This document shows positions 1-10,607 of a DNA stretch of 64,000 nt, in pieces (positions within the stretch are counted from its first letter, which is position 1; the number at the start of each line of letters is the position of its first letter). The notes beneath the pieces were generated by a model. That model was not told where the DNA came from. It did no database searches and saw nothing but the letters and a program-made list of their open reading frames with translations. Location: the NCBI RefSeq assembly GCF_020497125.1, contig NC_059075.1, positions 64,313,321 to 64,377,320 on the forward strand, in the 5' to 3' direction. The translations under genes were made by a program, and so were the position numbers. This DNA comes from Mauremys mutica. Lineage: Eukaryota > Chordata > Testudines > Geoemydidae.

Positions 1-680
1 AACCATAGAAAAGGGATATATAATAAGACAGAAAATATAATGCCACTATCTAAATCCATGGTATGCCCACAACTTGAATACTGCTTGAGGTTCTGGTTGC
101 CCCATATTCAAAAAGATATAAAGAATTGGAGAAGGGTAAGAAAAATGATTAAGGTATGGAACAGTTTCTTATGAGGAGTGATTAAAAAGACTGGAACTGT
201 TCAGGGTGGAAAAGAAACGATTAATGGGAGATATGATAGAGGTCTATAAAATCTTGACTGCTGTGGAGAAGGTGAATAAGGAATTATTTACTCCTTCACA
301 TAACACACAAATCAGGGGTCACCCAATGAAATTAATAGACAGCAGGTTTAAAACAAACATAAGGAAGTACTATCGGTACTTCATGCAGCACACAGTGAAC
401 CTGTGGAACCTGTTCCCATGGATGTTGTGAAAGCCAAAAGTACAACTGGGTTCAAAAAATAATTAGATAAGTTCATGGAGGATAGGTCCATCTGTGGCTA
501 TTAGTTAGATGGTCAGGGGCACAATGCCATGCTCTGGATGTCACTAAACCTCTGACTGACAGAAGCTGGAATTGGACGATGGGGTGGATTACTTGATAAT
601 CTCACTGGCCATTGTCAGAAGACAGGATACTGGAATAGATGGATCATTAGTACAGGCCAGTATGGCCATTCTTATGTTCT
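1..680 (+). mobile_element. CR1 LINE 3' end, truncated
   Basis: This is the 3' part of a CR1-family non-LTR retrotransposon. A decayed frame (206-430) reads the C-terminal region of the CR1 ORF2 protein, including DMIEVYKI and RFKTNIRK. The segment ends with the CR1-type end TATGGCCATTCTTATGTTCT, which also ends the longer copy at 10608-12306. The left part lies outside the window. It is a dead insertion with internal stops, and the family call is secure from that shared 3' end. Confidence 0.85.
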
Positions 681-837
681 CAAAGGTGGGATGAGCTTGT
701 TAGATGATGATGATTTTTTTTTTGAAAGCTGTACTCCTCCATATTATTTTCTAGATTTTAGTCCATATGATCAAAGTATAGATGTTTTTCCTCTTTCTGA
801 TGCCTTCCAAACACAGTCTGAAGGAATGAGCAGTGGA

Positions 838-965
838 TGTTGGGAGCCAGGAACTCCTGAGTTATAATCCCTGCTTTACCACTGACTCACTATGAAGCAA
901 TGGGCAAGTCTCCCTGCCTCAGTTTACCCATTATAAAAATTGGATTAATAATATTTACCTACCAG
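838..965 (+). repeat. MIR-like SINE fragment
   Basis: The run reads like the core of a MIR SINE in sense orientation: a 'gctttaccactgactcac' stretch, then 'gggcaagtctccctgcctcag', then a TTACCC...AAAATTGG stretch and 'attaataatatttacctacc'. It is heavily diverged. The call is by eye. Confidence 0.5.
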
Positions 966-1372
966 CTCAATTGTGTTGTGTGAGACTTAATCAATTAGTG
1001 CTCATACAGTGTTTGTGGGACATCCCCTTCACTCACTTCCCCCAAAAGACATACAATATTCTATTCAACTTAGAAACTAGCATATTGTGGGAGATGAAGG
1101 GTATTTATCTAGTTTAGTGAAAAATCCCTTTAACTCAGCTAAATTGTTGGTCGTATTGACAGCAAAAGGCCTCCTGCTGCTCCTATAGAAGTCTTGGCAA
1201 AATTCCTTTTGACTTCAGTGAAAGCAGGATCAGGTCATCATGGAATTTGTGCCACTTCTGGGATGACTGATCCGTTTTTGGTACAGTTTGCAAAATGATA
1301 TAATTTTCATGTAAGAACTTTTATTATAATAACACTTGGCTGCTTTATATGGAAGTGGTCTAATGATTAGAG

Positions 1373-1738
1373 AGGGGTCGGCAACCTTTCAGAAGTGGTG
1401 TGTCAAGTCTTAATTTATTCGCAGTAGTTTAAGGTTTCGCATGCCAGTAATACATTTTACATTTACACGGGCCGGCGGATGGAACCCCAGACTGGCAGCA
1501 GGCTGAGTGGACCGGTGGCTGGGACCCCAGGCCGGCAGCGGGCTGAGCCGCTCCCTGCCAGCTGGGGTCCTGGCCGCCGGCCCCGCTCAGCCTGCTGCCG
1601 GCCCAGGGTTCCGTCCATCAAGGCCGGCAGTGGGCTGAGCAGGGCTGGTGGCCGGGACCCCAGGCTGGCAGCAGCGTGCCACAGTAAATCAGCTTGCGTG
1701 CCGCCTTCGGCACACGTGTCATAGGTTGCCTAGCCCTG
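1373..1738. mobile_element. Non-autonomous hAT element, GC-rich core, 8-bp TSD
   Basis: The ends are AGGGGTCGGCAACCTTT on the left and GGTTGCCTAGCCCTG on the right, an imperfect inverted pair typical of hAT MITEs. They are flanked by a perfect 8-bp duplication, GATTAGAG (1365-1372 and 1739-1746). The interior (about 1470-1690) is very GC-rich. It repeats a 'ctgggaccccaggc' type unit several times in both orientations, so it is internally palindromic. It has no coding capacity of its own, and the long frame across it is a by-product of the GC-rich repeat. Confidence 0.85.
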
Positions 1739-1789
1739 GATTAGAGCTAGATGCTGGACTCTGTTGCCAGCTTGTCCAGTAAGCTGCTC

Positions 1790-1990
1790 TGTGATCTTGC
1801 CCAAGTCACAGAGGTATTCACAAGTGAGGAGGATCTTTGGCTCCTTGTGATTTAAACTGGAATTGTGTGCCTAGTTAGCACCATGGAAAATCAAGCTCTT
1901 AACCTCTCTGTACTTCAGTTTTCTTCATCTCTAATATGGAGGTAGCGATACAAAGATGTTGCAGGGATTAATTCACAAATGGTCTGTATG
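1790..1990 (+). repeat. MIR-like SINE fragment (weak)
   Basis: The text 'ctgtgatcttgcccaagtca' followed later by 'cttcagttttcttcatctct' and an 'aatatggaggtagcgatac' stretch resembles the MIR core and tail. It is strongly diverged and interrupted, so the assignment is tentative. Confidence 0.35.
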
Positions 1991-2189
1991 TTGTTTCAAG
2001 ATCCACAGATGGAAGTGCAGAGTAAAATGTCAAAGCGCTTTACAAACATGAATTGATTAACCCTTTGCAACATTTCCCCTCATACATAGGTAAATTTGGA
2101 TGTTTTATTTTGTTCTGTAGTACCAGTTTGATTGTGATAAAATATTGTTACAATTTTGTGTAATGTTCAGAATTGAGTCTCATGCTTGA

Positions 2190-5100
2190 CAGGGTGTATT
2201 TGATTTAAATCAAATTGATAGGAAGACTCGACTTAATCATGGATTTCTACATAAAAGTGCATTCTTGTTGGTTGTTATAACCTTAATACATATTCTTCAC
2301 AACTCAGAGATATATGTAGGTTTCATTTTTAAAAGGTACACACTATACATTTTTAAAGTGATTTATTTTGAAAAATTTTCAGATTAGTTTCCAGCTATAT
2401 CAGAAAATGAATGATTGTTTGGTAATTTCATTTACCAAAGGTGATTGAAGTAGATATTTACGAAGTCATTGGGAGGTGAACTATCTCCAATTCAGCAGGT
2501 TAATCATTTAATATTTGGAGGATTTTCTTGCCATGCTGTATTAGGAGGAGAACATCACCAGGCAGACATTTAAGTTGTTTTATTTAACTAAAACAACAAC
2601 GTTATGTATTCTGGATTTTTTTCTTCAACAGAAAACACATAATATTTTAACAAAACAAGCATATACATTTTTGAATTTAGTTAAACATTCAAGTTTTTTT
2701 AAATCAGGTTTGTTTTTGTTAAAATTGTTTTTAACTAAAATAGTTAAATGAAATATTAAAAAAATTAAATGGACTGTGTCAGCCAGGTCAACACGAGAAA
2801 CTTAAAATATTGGCTTCTGCAGCTAACTCAATCATTTTCACCTTCATTTTCCTGTTAGTTCATAATCTAGAAAAGAAAAACAAGCTTTCCTGCTTTTTCA
2901 GGTCTCAAACGACTTCTGAGTTTGGAATGAATTAGTCCAAAGGAAGAAAATATTCTTTCTACACTGGCAGAAGAAGCTACTGCTGTTAAAAGTGAGATTA
3001 TCACTTCAGCAGTCTCTGAATCCAAGTGCTTAAGTGACTTCCACCAGTTAACTCGTTTGACTTTCTTTTAAAAAATTATCAGCAAACATATATTTCTTGA
3101 ATGGTTCACCCTTAGCTCTGAAGTTTATTATAGTTGGCATTATGGAAGGATGATGGCTATGACATGGACATCCAGCAAACTCCTCTTCTTCAGCAGTTAA
3201 GGTTTGACCCTGTTACCGAGTATTGAGAATTTTTGCAAGAAAATGAGCTGGAGATAGTGCTTGTCCCATTCGTTCTTTTAATGCTTGTAATTTAACTCTG
3301 TCATTGCATATTTCTCTTTTTAAGATCTCACTCGGTTCATTCCAAATTTCAACAACATAAGCAATAAAATAATTATTTCCTTGCATTTTGTTCAAGACTA
3401 CAAAAATAGGCTTCAGGGTACTCAGTGTGTGTTCAACATTTCTCTTAAGCCCAGTGTTGAGAACTTTGGCTGTGACAGTGCCATCTATTTTTTCACGATT
3501 TTGTTTACAAACTGTCATTGGATTAGGCCAGTTCTTGATATAGTGCTCAAAACGGTCGTCTACTGAGTTCCATTGCACGTCTTGTGAGAGAGTTAGCTTG
3601 GTTCCTCCCACTTTTTTTTTCAGAGCAGCTGCTGCAAAGTGATTGTTTCAGAAGTATTTTGCAGTTTCAACAACATTAGCCTTTATCTCTGGAACACTGA
3701 AGTCTTTGACTAGGAGGTGCATCAGATGAGCACTGCAACCCTATGTTGTTAGCTTGGGACTCTCTTCACTCTCCTAAATTTCTTCTCATCTTGGATACAT
3801 TTGCAGCATTGTCAGTGACCAAGCTGCCTACTAGACATATGAATTTTTTTTCACTGTTTGTTACAGCTTTTACTGCTACTTCTTGTAAGTATTCTGCTGT
3901 GTGTGCAATTCCTGAAGTATCAATTGTTTCTGTAAGGAAGACATTCCTTTCTTCTGTTGTCACACAAGCACATACATCAGGATCATTGTGGACATTGCTC
4001 CACCCATCAAGACTCAGGTTAACAATTTCACCGTACAGACCTTTTCCACACTGCTCAATTTCTCTTTCATACACTTTATCCAGCAGTTTGCCTGCGACAT
4101 CTGCTCTGTTGGGTGAACTGAATCCTGGTCTTAATGACTGAACCATGTTAATGAAGTGTGGGTTCTCAATCATATGGAAAGGAGAGTTTATTGCATAAAC
4201 AAACCGGGCAATTTTTTTATCAATTACCTCTTTTTGTAATCTGCTGGTTCTCATCACAAACTTATCTCTGGTTGTTTCTGGATGATGGAGATTTTCCCCA
4301 TTTTGCTACAGGTGATATTACTGTGGCTATGTGACACATATGATGTGACTGAAACACTATCATTGGCAGATGACTCTGAAACTATAGAAAATGATGGTGA
4401 TCTTGAAGGTGGATAGTCTTCAGAATCCTGTATGTTGAGGATGGATTCTCCTAAACAAAATAAGTCAATGCAGTTGTTTAATTATTATTACCATACTGCT
4501 CATTTAGTATTACTCACTGCATTCACTGACACTCAGTACAACTTTAAAGGTGAAATTGTAAAAGGAAGATCTGCCTATTTCAGTTATCTATTTATTTTTA
4601 TCACAACTGCATCCAAAATGATAGTACCATAGAGTAACAACTATATTTTTTTGCTCCAACATGAGAATTCAAGAATAGTCCTTAAGAAAGAAGTATGAAA
4701 TAAAAAAGTTTACCACCTGGAGATCCTGCATGTTCAGCCATGTTCCTTTCATCATCTTTAACGCAGCTTCCTCCTGAGAAGGAACACTTCTCATGATGTT
4801 TCATTTGGGCACCAGGCCTTACATTTCTTTGTTGCACTGTTTGCATTTTGCACACATGTGTGTCTTATCCACAGGTAGATTCATTAAAGTATTCCCAAAC
4901 TGGGTCTCTTTTAGGGCCTGCTGCCATTATAGGGTTTCCCTTCTAGTGTATAATATATCTCAAATCAGTGAAGGCTACATTCAGAAAGACCTCAAGACTT
5001 CTGGAATATGCTGCTCAAACAGTTTCACTTTTGTTTCTACTGCCTGTCCCTCCTTTCTCACATTTATCTCCAGACTTCTTCTCCTTGTCCAGATCTATTC

Positions 5101-5643
5101 CGCCCCTAACAATCTTCTATTCATTGAACTTTTTGAAACTTTGCACTTTTAGAGAAAGGTAAGGGATTGACTCTTGTGTACACAAATTTGCAGAGGGTTG
5201 AGGTCCGTTATTTCTCACTTCTATATATTTATTTATTTAAAAACATTTTTGCTCTTAACAAGCATGTTAGCGCTGGAGACACAAATTCACAGTTTGAGAA
5301 CTGCAAAGCTAGGCATCTCTGATGGTATCTTCTAGACTGAGCACTGATTTCCATTGGGTAGATAGAAAGATTAATCTATACAGAAGCCCCTGAAACTACA
5401 TAAGATTGGGTCCCTAATCCATGAACTATTGGAACTCATTTACAAAACTTTTCTTAAACATTACCTGAATATATTGTCTCATACTATAGAATTAGAATTT
5501 ATAATCCCTATTCCATGTTGCGATATCTTTGAGCTATAGTGTATCTTTGGATAGGTTTTTCCCTCAAAAAGCATTTTATCAAAAAAATGCAATTTAAATT
5601 AAAACTGATTTTTTTTTTAAATCATTGATTTTTATCCACCCTG
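2190..5643 (-). mobile_element. Complete but dead hAT DNA transposon with 8-bp TSD
   Basis: The element starts CAGGGTG and ends CACCCTG. Its longer inverted termini (CAGGGTGTATTTGATTTAAA against CAGGGTGGATAAAAATCAAT) are AT-rich. It is bounded by a perfect 8-bp target duplication, ATGCTTGA (2182-2189 and 5644-5651). Both the terminal motif and the 8-bp duplication are hallmarks of the hAT superfamily. The 3454-bp interior carries a decayed BED-finger/hAT transposase on the minus strand, described separately. Both ends and the coding remnant survive, so this is a full-length copy of a formerly autonomous family. Confidence 0.9.
2828..4927 (-). pseudogene. hAT transposase pseudogene with BED zinc finger
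   Basis: Read on the minus strand, a start near 4927 opens MAAGPKRDPVWEYFNES, and Cys and His residues follow in a BED-finger pattern (a Cys near the VCKM stretch, then HHEKC). An open part at 4257-3766 carries the hAT catalytic-core landmarks LSLDGWSN and VTDNAANV. A second open part at 3611-3213 begins GGTKLTLSQDVQWNSV. The last part, to a stop at 2828-2830, corresponds to the C-terminal dimerisation region. Stops and frameshifts break the frame several times: an early stop lies just after the BED-like start, and the region between 3766 and 3611 is out of frame. A splice-like GGTAAACTT follows the BED segment. It is bounded by the element's inverted ends and TSD, so it is transposon-derived and not a host gene. 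It cannot make an intact protein. Confidence 0.85.
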
Positions 5644-5847
5644 ATGCTTGATTTAAAACTTTTTTTGCAAAGGTTTGCAGGCAGGAGAAAATTTGTTCCA
5701 AATGCAATTGTAAAGAATGTTACTCTTTTTCCTGAATTATTGGTAAGTGGAGGGCAAGTAGTTTCTTTCTCTGCTGGCACTTGTGTAAGTCTGTTTTGCA
5801 GGAAACTTCTGACTTTCTGTGTAAGCTTGAGGCCAATATTGCCTTTA

Positions 5848-6000
5848 AGAACATAAGAACGGCTGTACTGGGTCATACCAAAGGTCCATCTAGCCCAATA
5901 TCTGTCTACCAATAGTGGCCAATGCCAGGTGCCCCAGAGGGAGTGAACCTAACAGAGGGAGTGATCTCTCTCCTGCCATCCATCTCCATCCTCTGACAAA
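5848..6000 (-). mobile_element. CR1 LINE 3' tail, minus orientation
   Basis: The complement of this stretch runs 'ggcacctggcattggccact' and 'atgacccagtacagccgttc' to 'ttatgttct', which matches the 3' untranslated end of the CR1 copy at 12115-12306. Only the last ~150 bp are present, the usual 5' truncation. It abuts the Cry SINE immediately to its right. Confidence 0.85.
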
Positions 6001-6006
6001 AAAAAT

Positions 6007-6199
6007 AATTGGAGATATTCCTATCTCCTAGAACCGGAAGGGACCTTGAAAGGTCATTGAGTCCAGCCCCCTGCCTTCACTAGCAGGACCAACTACTGAT
6101 TTTTGCCCCAGATCCCTAAGTGGGCCCCCCTCAAGGATTGAACTCTCAACCCTGGGTTTAGCAGGCCAATGCTCAAACCACTGAGCTATCCCTCCCCCC
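6007..6199 (-). mobile_element. Cry-type turtle SINE (tRNA-derived)
   Basis: On the minus strand it starts GGGGGAGGGATAGCTCAGTG, containing a pol III A box (TAGCTCAGTGG), and then GGTTGAGAGTTCAATCC, a B box. A tRNA-unrelated body follows, then a tail with GACCTTTCAAGGTCCCTTCC, a block that also occurs near the 3' end of CR1 (compare 14198-14215). The tRNA-Lys-like head plus a LINE-like tail is the Cry SINE arrangement described from cryptodiran turtles. It is an insertion, not a functional tRNA gene: the clover-leaf is degraded and continues into SINE body. It is the best taxonomic marker in the window. Confidence 0.85.
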
Positions 6200-8448
6200 A
6201 CAGTTCTTGTTATGTTGATTCAGAATGTGGTTTAATAGGGACACAAATTAGCTGCTACAGAATTGGTCAAAAATTTGCTTTGCTTTTGATAGTTTTGGTT
6301 CCAACCAACCTGCTCTTTTCTTCCTTTAGTGTACTCCCTCCCCCCCTTAAGGTGTGTGGGTTGGGGGAAAGGGGTTGTTTTGGGGGTTGAGGAAGTGGGG
6401 AATTCTGAATCTATATCCAGGAAGATACCTCTAAGGCTTAAAACTTGTAGCATTCACTTCTTAATAATCTGCCCTCCACACTGCTGGTTGTCCATCTAAA
6501 ACACAGCTTGAAAATGCAGTTACTGAAACGATCCTTCTTACCTGTTGACCTGACCACGTCATAGGCACTGCCCAGTTCAATATCCTACATAACTACCTGA
6601 CCTTGCCCCTTACTTCATCACTTGCTCACTCCTTTGCTCTACTAAAAGTGACAGCCTTGATAATCTTTTGTCTACATTTCCCACAAACATTCTAGTCTAC
6701 CAGCAACTACCCTCATGTCAGCTAAAACCCTTCAGACTTTTTCCCCACAGTACTTTAAAAAAGCTACACTATTTATTTAACAGTTTTAGAAAATTCAACT
6801 GAACCGCTACAACCTTGTCTACTCTTGGAAACAGCATCAATTTTAGCAATTGTTTGCTAAATGATAGTCTGTCGGTAAGTGTAGGCACGGACAAACTGTG
6901 TCCAGTGTTGGTTCAGCTAAGCCAATTACTGAAACCATACGATTTTCTAGTGTAGACCTGGTGTAAGATACACATATGACTAATGAGCAACTATATGATC
7001 TTACTAGTGTAACCTTTGTCCTTCCACCTGTCTACTCCCTGTTGTTTGATTACCCCCAACTTGTTGCATCATGTCTAAAATTAGATTAAACTCTGGGGAA
7101 TAATCCCTGTCTATTTGTACTATAAAGTGCCTAGCATACTTGTGGGTGCTATAAAAAATAATAGCACCTTTCAACTGGGGATTTCAAAGCACTTTATAAA
7201 CATTAATGTATTTAGCTTCAGAACATCCACGTGAGACAGGTATTATCTCTGTTTTACCGATGAAGGAACAGAGTTGAAATGATTACTTGAGATTACACTC
7301 TGTGGCAGGGCTGGGAATAGAACCAAAATCTCCTGACACCTGTTCTGTGCTTTTTAGCCAGGCAGCCCTTGCCCTAACCTCAGGCCCACACAACAACTAA
7401 TACCTGCCTGCTGATTGGAACAGTGTCTCTGCTGTGGACTAACAGCTGTGGAATTTTGGATCCATATCAGTGAGTAGGAGACTCTCCTAGTAATGAAAAG
7501 TACAGTTACCCCAGCTTTCCCTCCTTGCCCATCAGAGGAGACTGTCACCTCCACAAAGCCCTGTGTGGGGAAGGAATCTGATCAGCATTCGAACTATGAT
7601 CCTCCATGCAGTGTGGACACCCAGGTTTGTCTTGCTTCTTACTCTTGACCCAGATGACAGGAAAGGTCAAGAAGGGACAAAGATTTACCCTGCAGTGTAT
7701 ATTCCTGCTGCAGTCCTGCAAAGTCAGGCATGTATTTTTCTCGGTGCAAAAAGGCACAATGACTGGGTCACATCCGCTGGGCATGTCCAATTCCACGGCT
7801 GGCTTATTTGCGGTTGGGAAGAAACTCTGAGTGAAAGAAGTATGGCTATGTCAGCTATGTGAGTGCAAGCGTAAGGAGAGCATCTTGGCCAGCTCTCTGC
7901 CATTCTGACTATAGAGCTGTCTTCAAATCCTGCACGCTGGAGTAAACATTTCTCTCTGTTGCTAGCAACTGCCTTCCCTGACAGTTCCAAACAGAAGAGC
8001 CTAAAATAGCTCTAAGTCCTTACAATTAGTAGAAGTGTTAACCCATTTCCACAGGAAAAGAATAGCACAGCGCTTTCTAGCTTCATGTAGTCTCAGAACA
8101 TACAATGTTCTTAAGTTCTTTGCTTCTACGTGTGCATGCCCCACCACAGGCTGCACAATCTTCTTCAGATCATGTTATTTCTTAGTATTATCTGTCATCA
8201 TATTTGGCACTGACAGCACTTTCAACTTCAATACCGTTTACAAACATTAATTAATTAGAGGAAACAAATGGCAGAAACCTACTTTTACTGAAGTGTAATA
8301 CTGCACTGTGGTGTTCTCCCCTACGTATACATGGCTGTGCTTTCCCTCCTACCCCTTTCCTGCCCACAGTAACCCCATTTATGTTGGCTGCTTTCTCTTC
8401 TATGCTAAATGTTGCACGCTGATGCGTGCAGAAGGATGGCATGGTATG
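6200..8448. other. Non-coding stretch, mostly unassigned
   Basis: I recognise no exon here. Weak old repeats are visible. A 3'-end-like segment occurs at 7110-7160 (TATAAAGTGCCTAGCATACT followed by a GCTATAA/AATAATA run), and a MIR-like antisense block at 7190-7345 (TTTTACCGATGAAGGAACAG and GGCAGGGCTGGGAATAGAA). The frames around 7545-7990 overlap on both strands and show no family match. Confidence 0.4.
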
Positions 8449-8780
8449 GTATTGCCACCCTTACTTCTGTGCTGCTGTGTGCAGAGCTGGGTCCTCAGTC
8501 AGCTACCACCACTCTCCACCCGCCCAGCTCTGAAGACAGCATAGAAGTAAGGGTGGCAATACTGCGATCCCCCCCCCCCCCAAATAAATTTGTGACCCTC
8601 CTGTAACTCCCTTTTGGGTCAGGACTCCTAATTTAAGAAACCCTGGTCTCCCCTCAGAAATCTGTATAGTCTAGGGTAAAAGCACACAAAAGACCAATTT
8701 CACGGCAGGAGACCAGATTTCATGATCTGTGATGTGTTGTTTTTTTTTTATGGTCATGAAATTGATAGGGCCCTATTTAT
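8449..8780. repeat. Foldback repeat with perfect 20-bp arms
   Basis: GTATTGCCACCCTTACTTCT at 8449-8468 is repeated exactly in inverse at 8543-8562. Further inner pairing (CAGAGCTGGG against CCCAGCTCTG) makes a strong hairpin. A C-run (about 8570-8581) and a diverged non-coding block to about 8780 (ending GAAATTGATAGGGCCCT) follow, and seem to belong to the same dispersed repeat. The superfamily is not assigned. Long frames on the plus strand here are repeat-derived. Confidence 0.6.
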
Positions 8781-8789
8781 GAGATAAGA

Positions 8790-10605
8790 AACTGATGCTT
8801 TGCAGCAGTCTCCTTTTTTGTTGTTATCTTGCAAGATTTGAAAAATTTCAATTTAGTTATTTTGGAATCATCACTTAGAAAGTTAAGCTGAGGATCTGGT
8901 TTGTGCTAATTGTTCTAAATTGTCTGCAGCTGCTAGAAAGGACATTGTCACCTCTACAATCATTCCCCCCCCCGCCCCCAATCGTTGTTTGTAATAAGCT
9001 TGAAACACAAATGTTTCCTTAACATAATTTGTTTTCCTTTGGATGCATGCTGATTTTGTTCTTGTGGGGTGAGTCACAAGTGCAGGGCTTCTTATGCTGC
9101 TTTGCTGTTATGGGTTGAGCTCAGAACCAGCACATCGGAACACTGCTTTCTTAAAATCCATCTCCTGTTGCTTTCCTTCCTCCAAAAACCAAAATAAAAC
9201 CCAGAAGCATTTGGAAAGCAAACCTTGAATAATTTCAGAGTTTACAAACAGGTATAAGAAAAACTGTGACAGTAGGGCACATTGATATGTCCTTTTAAAG
9301 TACAGAATGTCCTCTGGATAGGGCTGTTGTCTGAAAGCCTGCTCTGAGGTGCAGCTGCTGCTCTTCTGACCCTCCAACCCCATCAGGCATTCTCTCTTTA
9401 TAACATGCCCTTTGCTAGAATGTATCAAAGTATTTGGAAGGAATGAGGAAGATGTCAGTGAAGTTAATGGGTAAATAAAAGCATATTCATAAAGTTAAAT
9501 GATAGGCCAAAGTGGCAGTTGGAGTGCATGTTTGGGTGGAATTGTGATTTTTTTTTTTAAGCTGCATATAAACAAAAGAAACCAGCCTAATTAAAACAGG
9601 TGTTTTATAATTCCTTTTCAGTGCTTTCCTTTCTCTTCGCAACCACCAAAAGTGAGAGCGGTCATGATGTGATATAAACAAAAGAAATAAGAAGGATATT
9701 AATTTCTCCATATTCCGATTCATGTTCATCAAAGTGAAGTTTATCCTTGGTCCTTATTTTTCTTTGCATTGATTTTTTTTATCACTTTTACTTCCTGTTT
9801 TCAAAACAGTAATTCCCCATTGAAATTCACTTTCATTTTTTGTTTTGGTCATTTATAGCAATATTCTTGATGTTTAAATCTCTGATTTCCTGAAGATCCT
9901 ATATCAAATAGGTAGGTAGATTGCTGTATGATGGCAGACAGAGTGAGCAGAAAGCTATCACAGAGCTGCTGAACTTCACTCTAAAGACCCTGAATGGTAC
10001 ATCTGCTTAATGGGGTTTTATTGATTTATTACCAGGCTGTGAGTGAGACTGGAGAAATGAGAAGGGTGGTAATAGTATCTTTAAATAGGTGCACCAGGTG
10101 GCTGTTCTGGCTGCTTGAGAAGTTACTGCATCATTACTTTCTTCAGTAAGGATGTGTCAGGTACATGAAAAGCAACCTTGGGGATAGCGCCATGTAGCCG
10201 TTATGTACAGCAGTGCTGCAGCGGTTACATTTCCTGGGTGCTAATTCCTCTCCTTCGATATTGCCTGTCTCTCATAAACTGTTTCCCCTTGCACCGTCAT
10301 CCTCCGAACACGTGCATGCACTGGAGAGTTCCTTCTGTGCTGTGCAGTATTTTCCCAAGGGGGCTCTCTTTGATCCCTGTCTTTCAAAATGCCTTATTGA
10401 TTTGCAGGACTCTCACCTAATGCAGTTGCCTAAATTATTCTATTCAGTCAGGAATGGCAGCCATAGGCCTACACTACTCCTGTGTATTTTATCGGCACTG
10501 GGCCCTTAGAAAGCTAGAAGCAGTCCTGCCAGTCAGCATCTCTTTTTCACTTTGAGTTTAGGTTGTCTCTACTTTGTTGCACTGGGCACCTGTACAACAT
10601 ATCTC
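8790..10605. other. Non-coding, no recognisable gene
   Basis: This is AT-rich sequence with scattered homopolymers. The short frames (9108-9428 minus, 9487-9732 minus, 10178-10509 plus) lack recognisable domains or conserved composition, so I treat them as chance. Confidence 0.4.
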
Positions 10606-10607
10606 TT

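Noticed and set aside
1479..1724. GC-rich 81-codon frame
   Set aside because: It is inside the hAT element at 1373-1738 and consists of an internal repeat unit.
6100..6199. Possible tRNA gene on the minus strand
   Set aside because: The A and B boxes are real but belong to a Cry SINE. The acceptor stem does not close and the sequence continues into SINE body.
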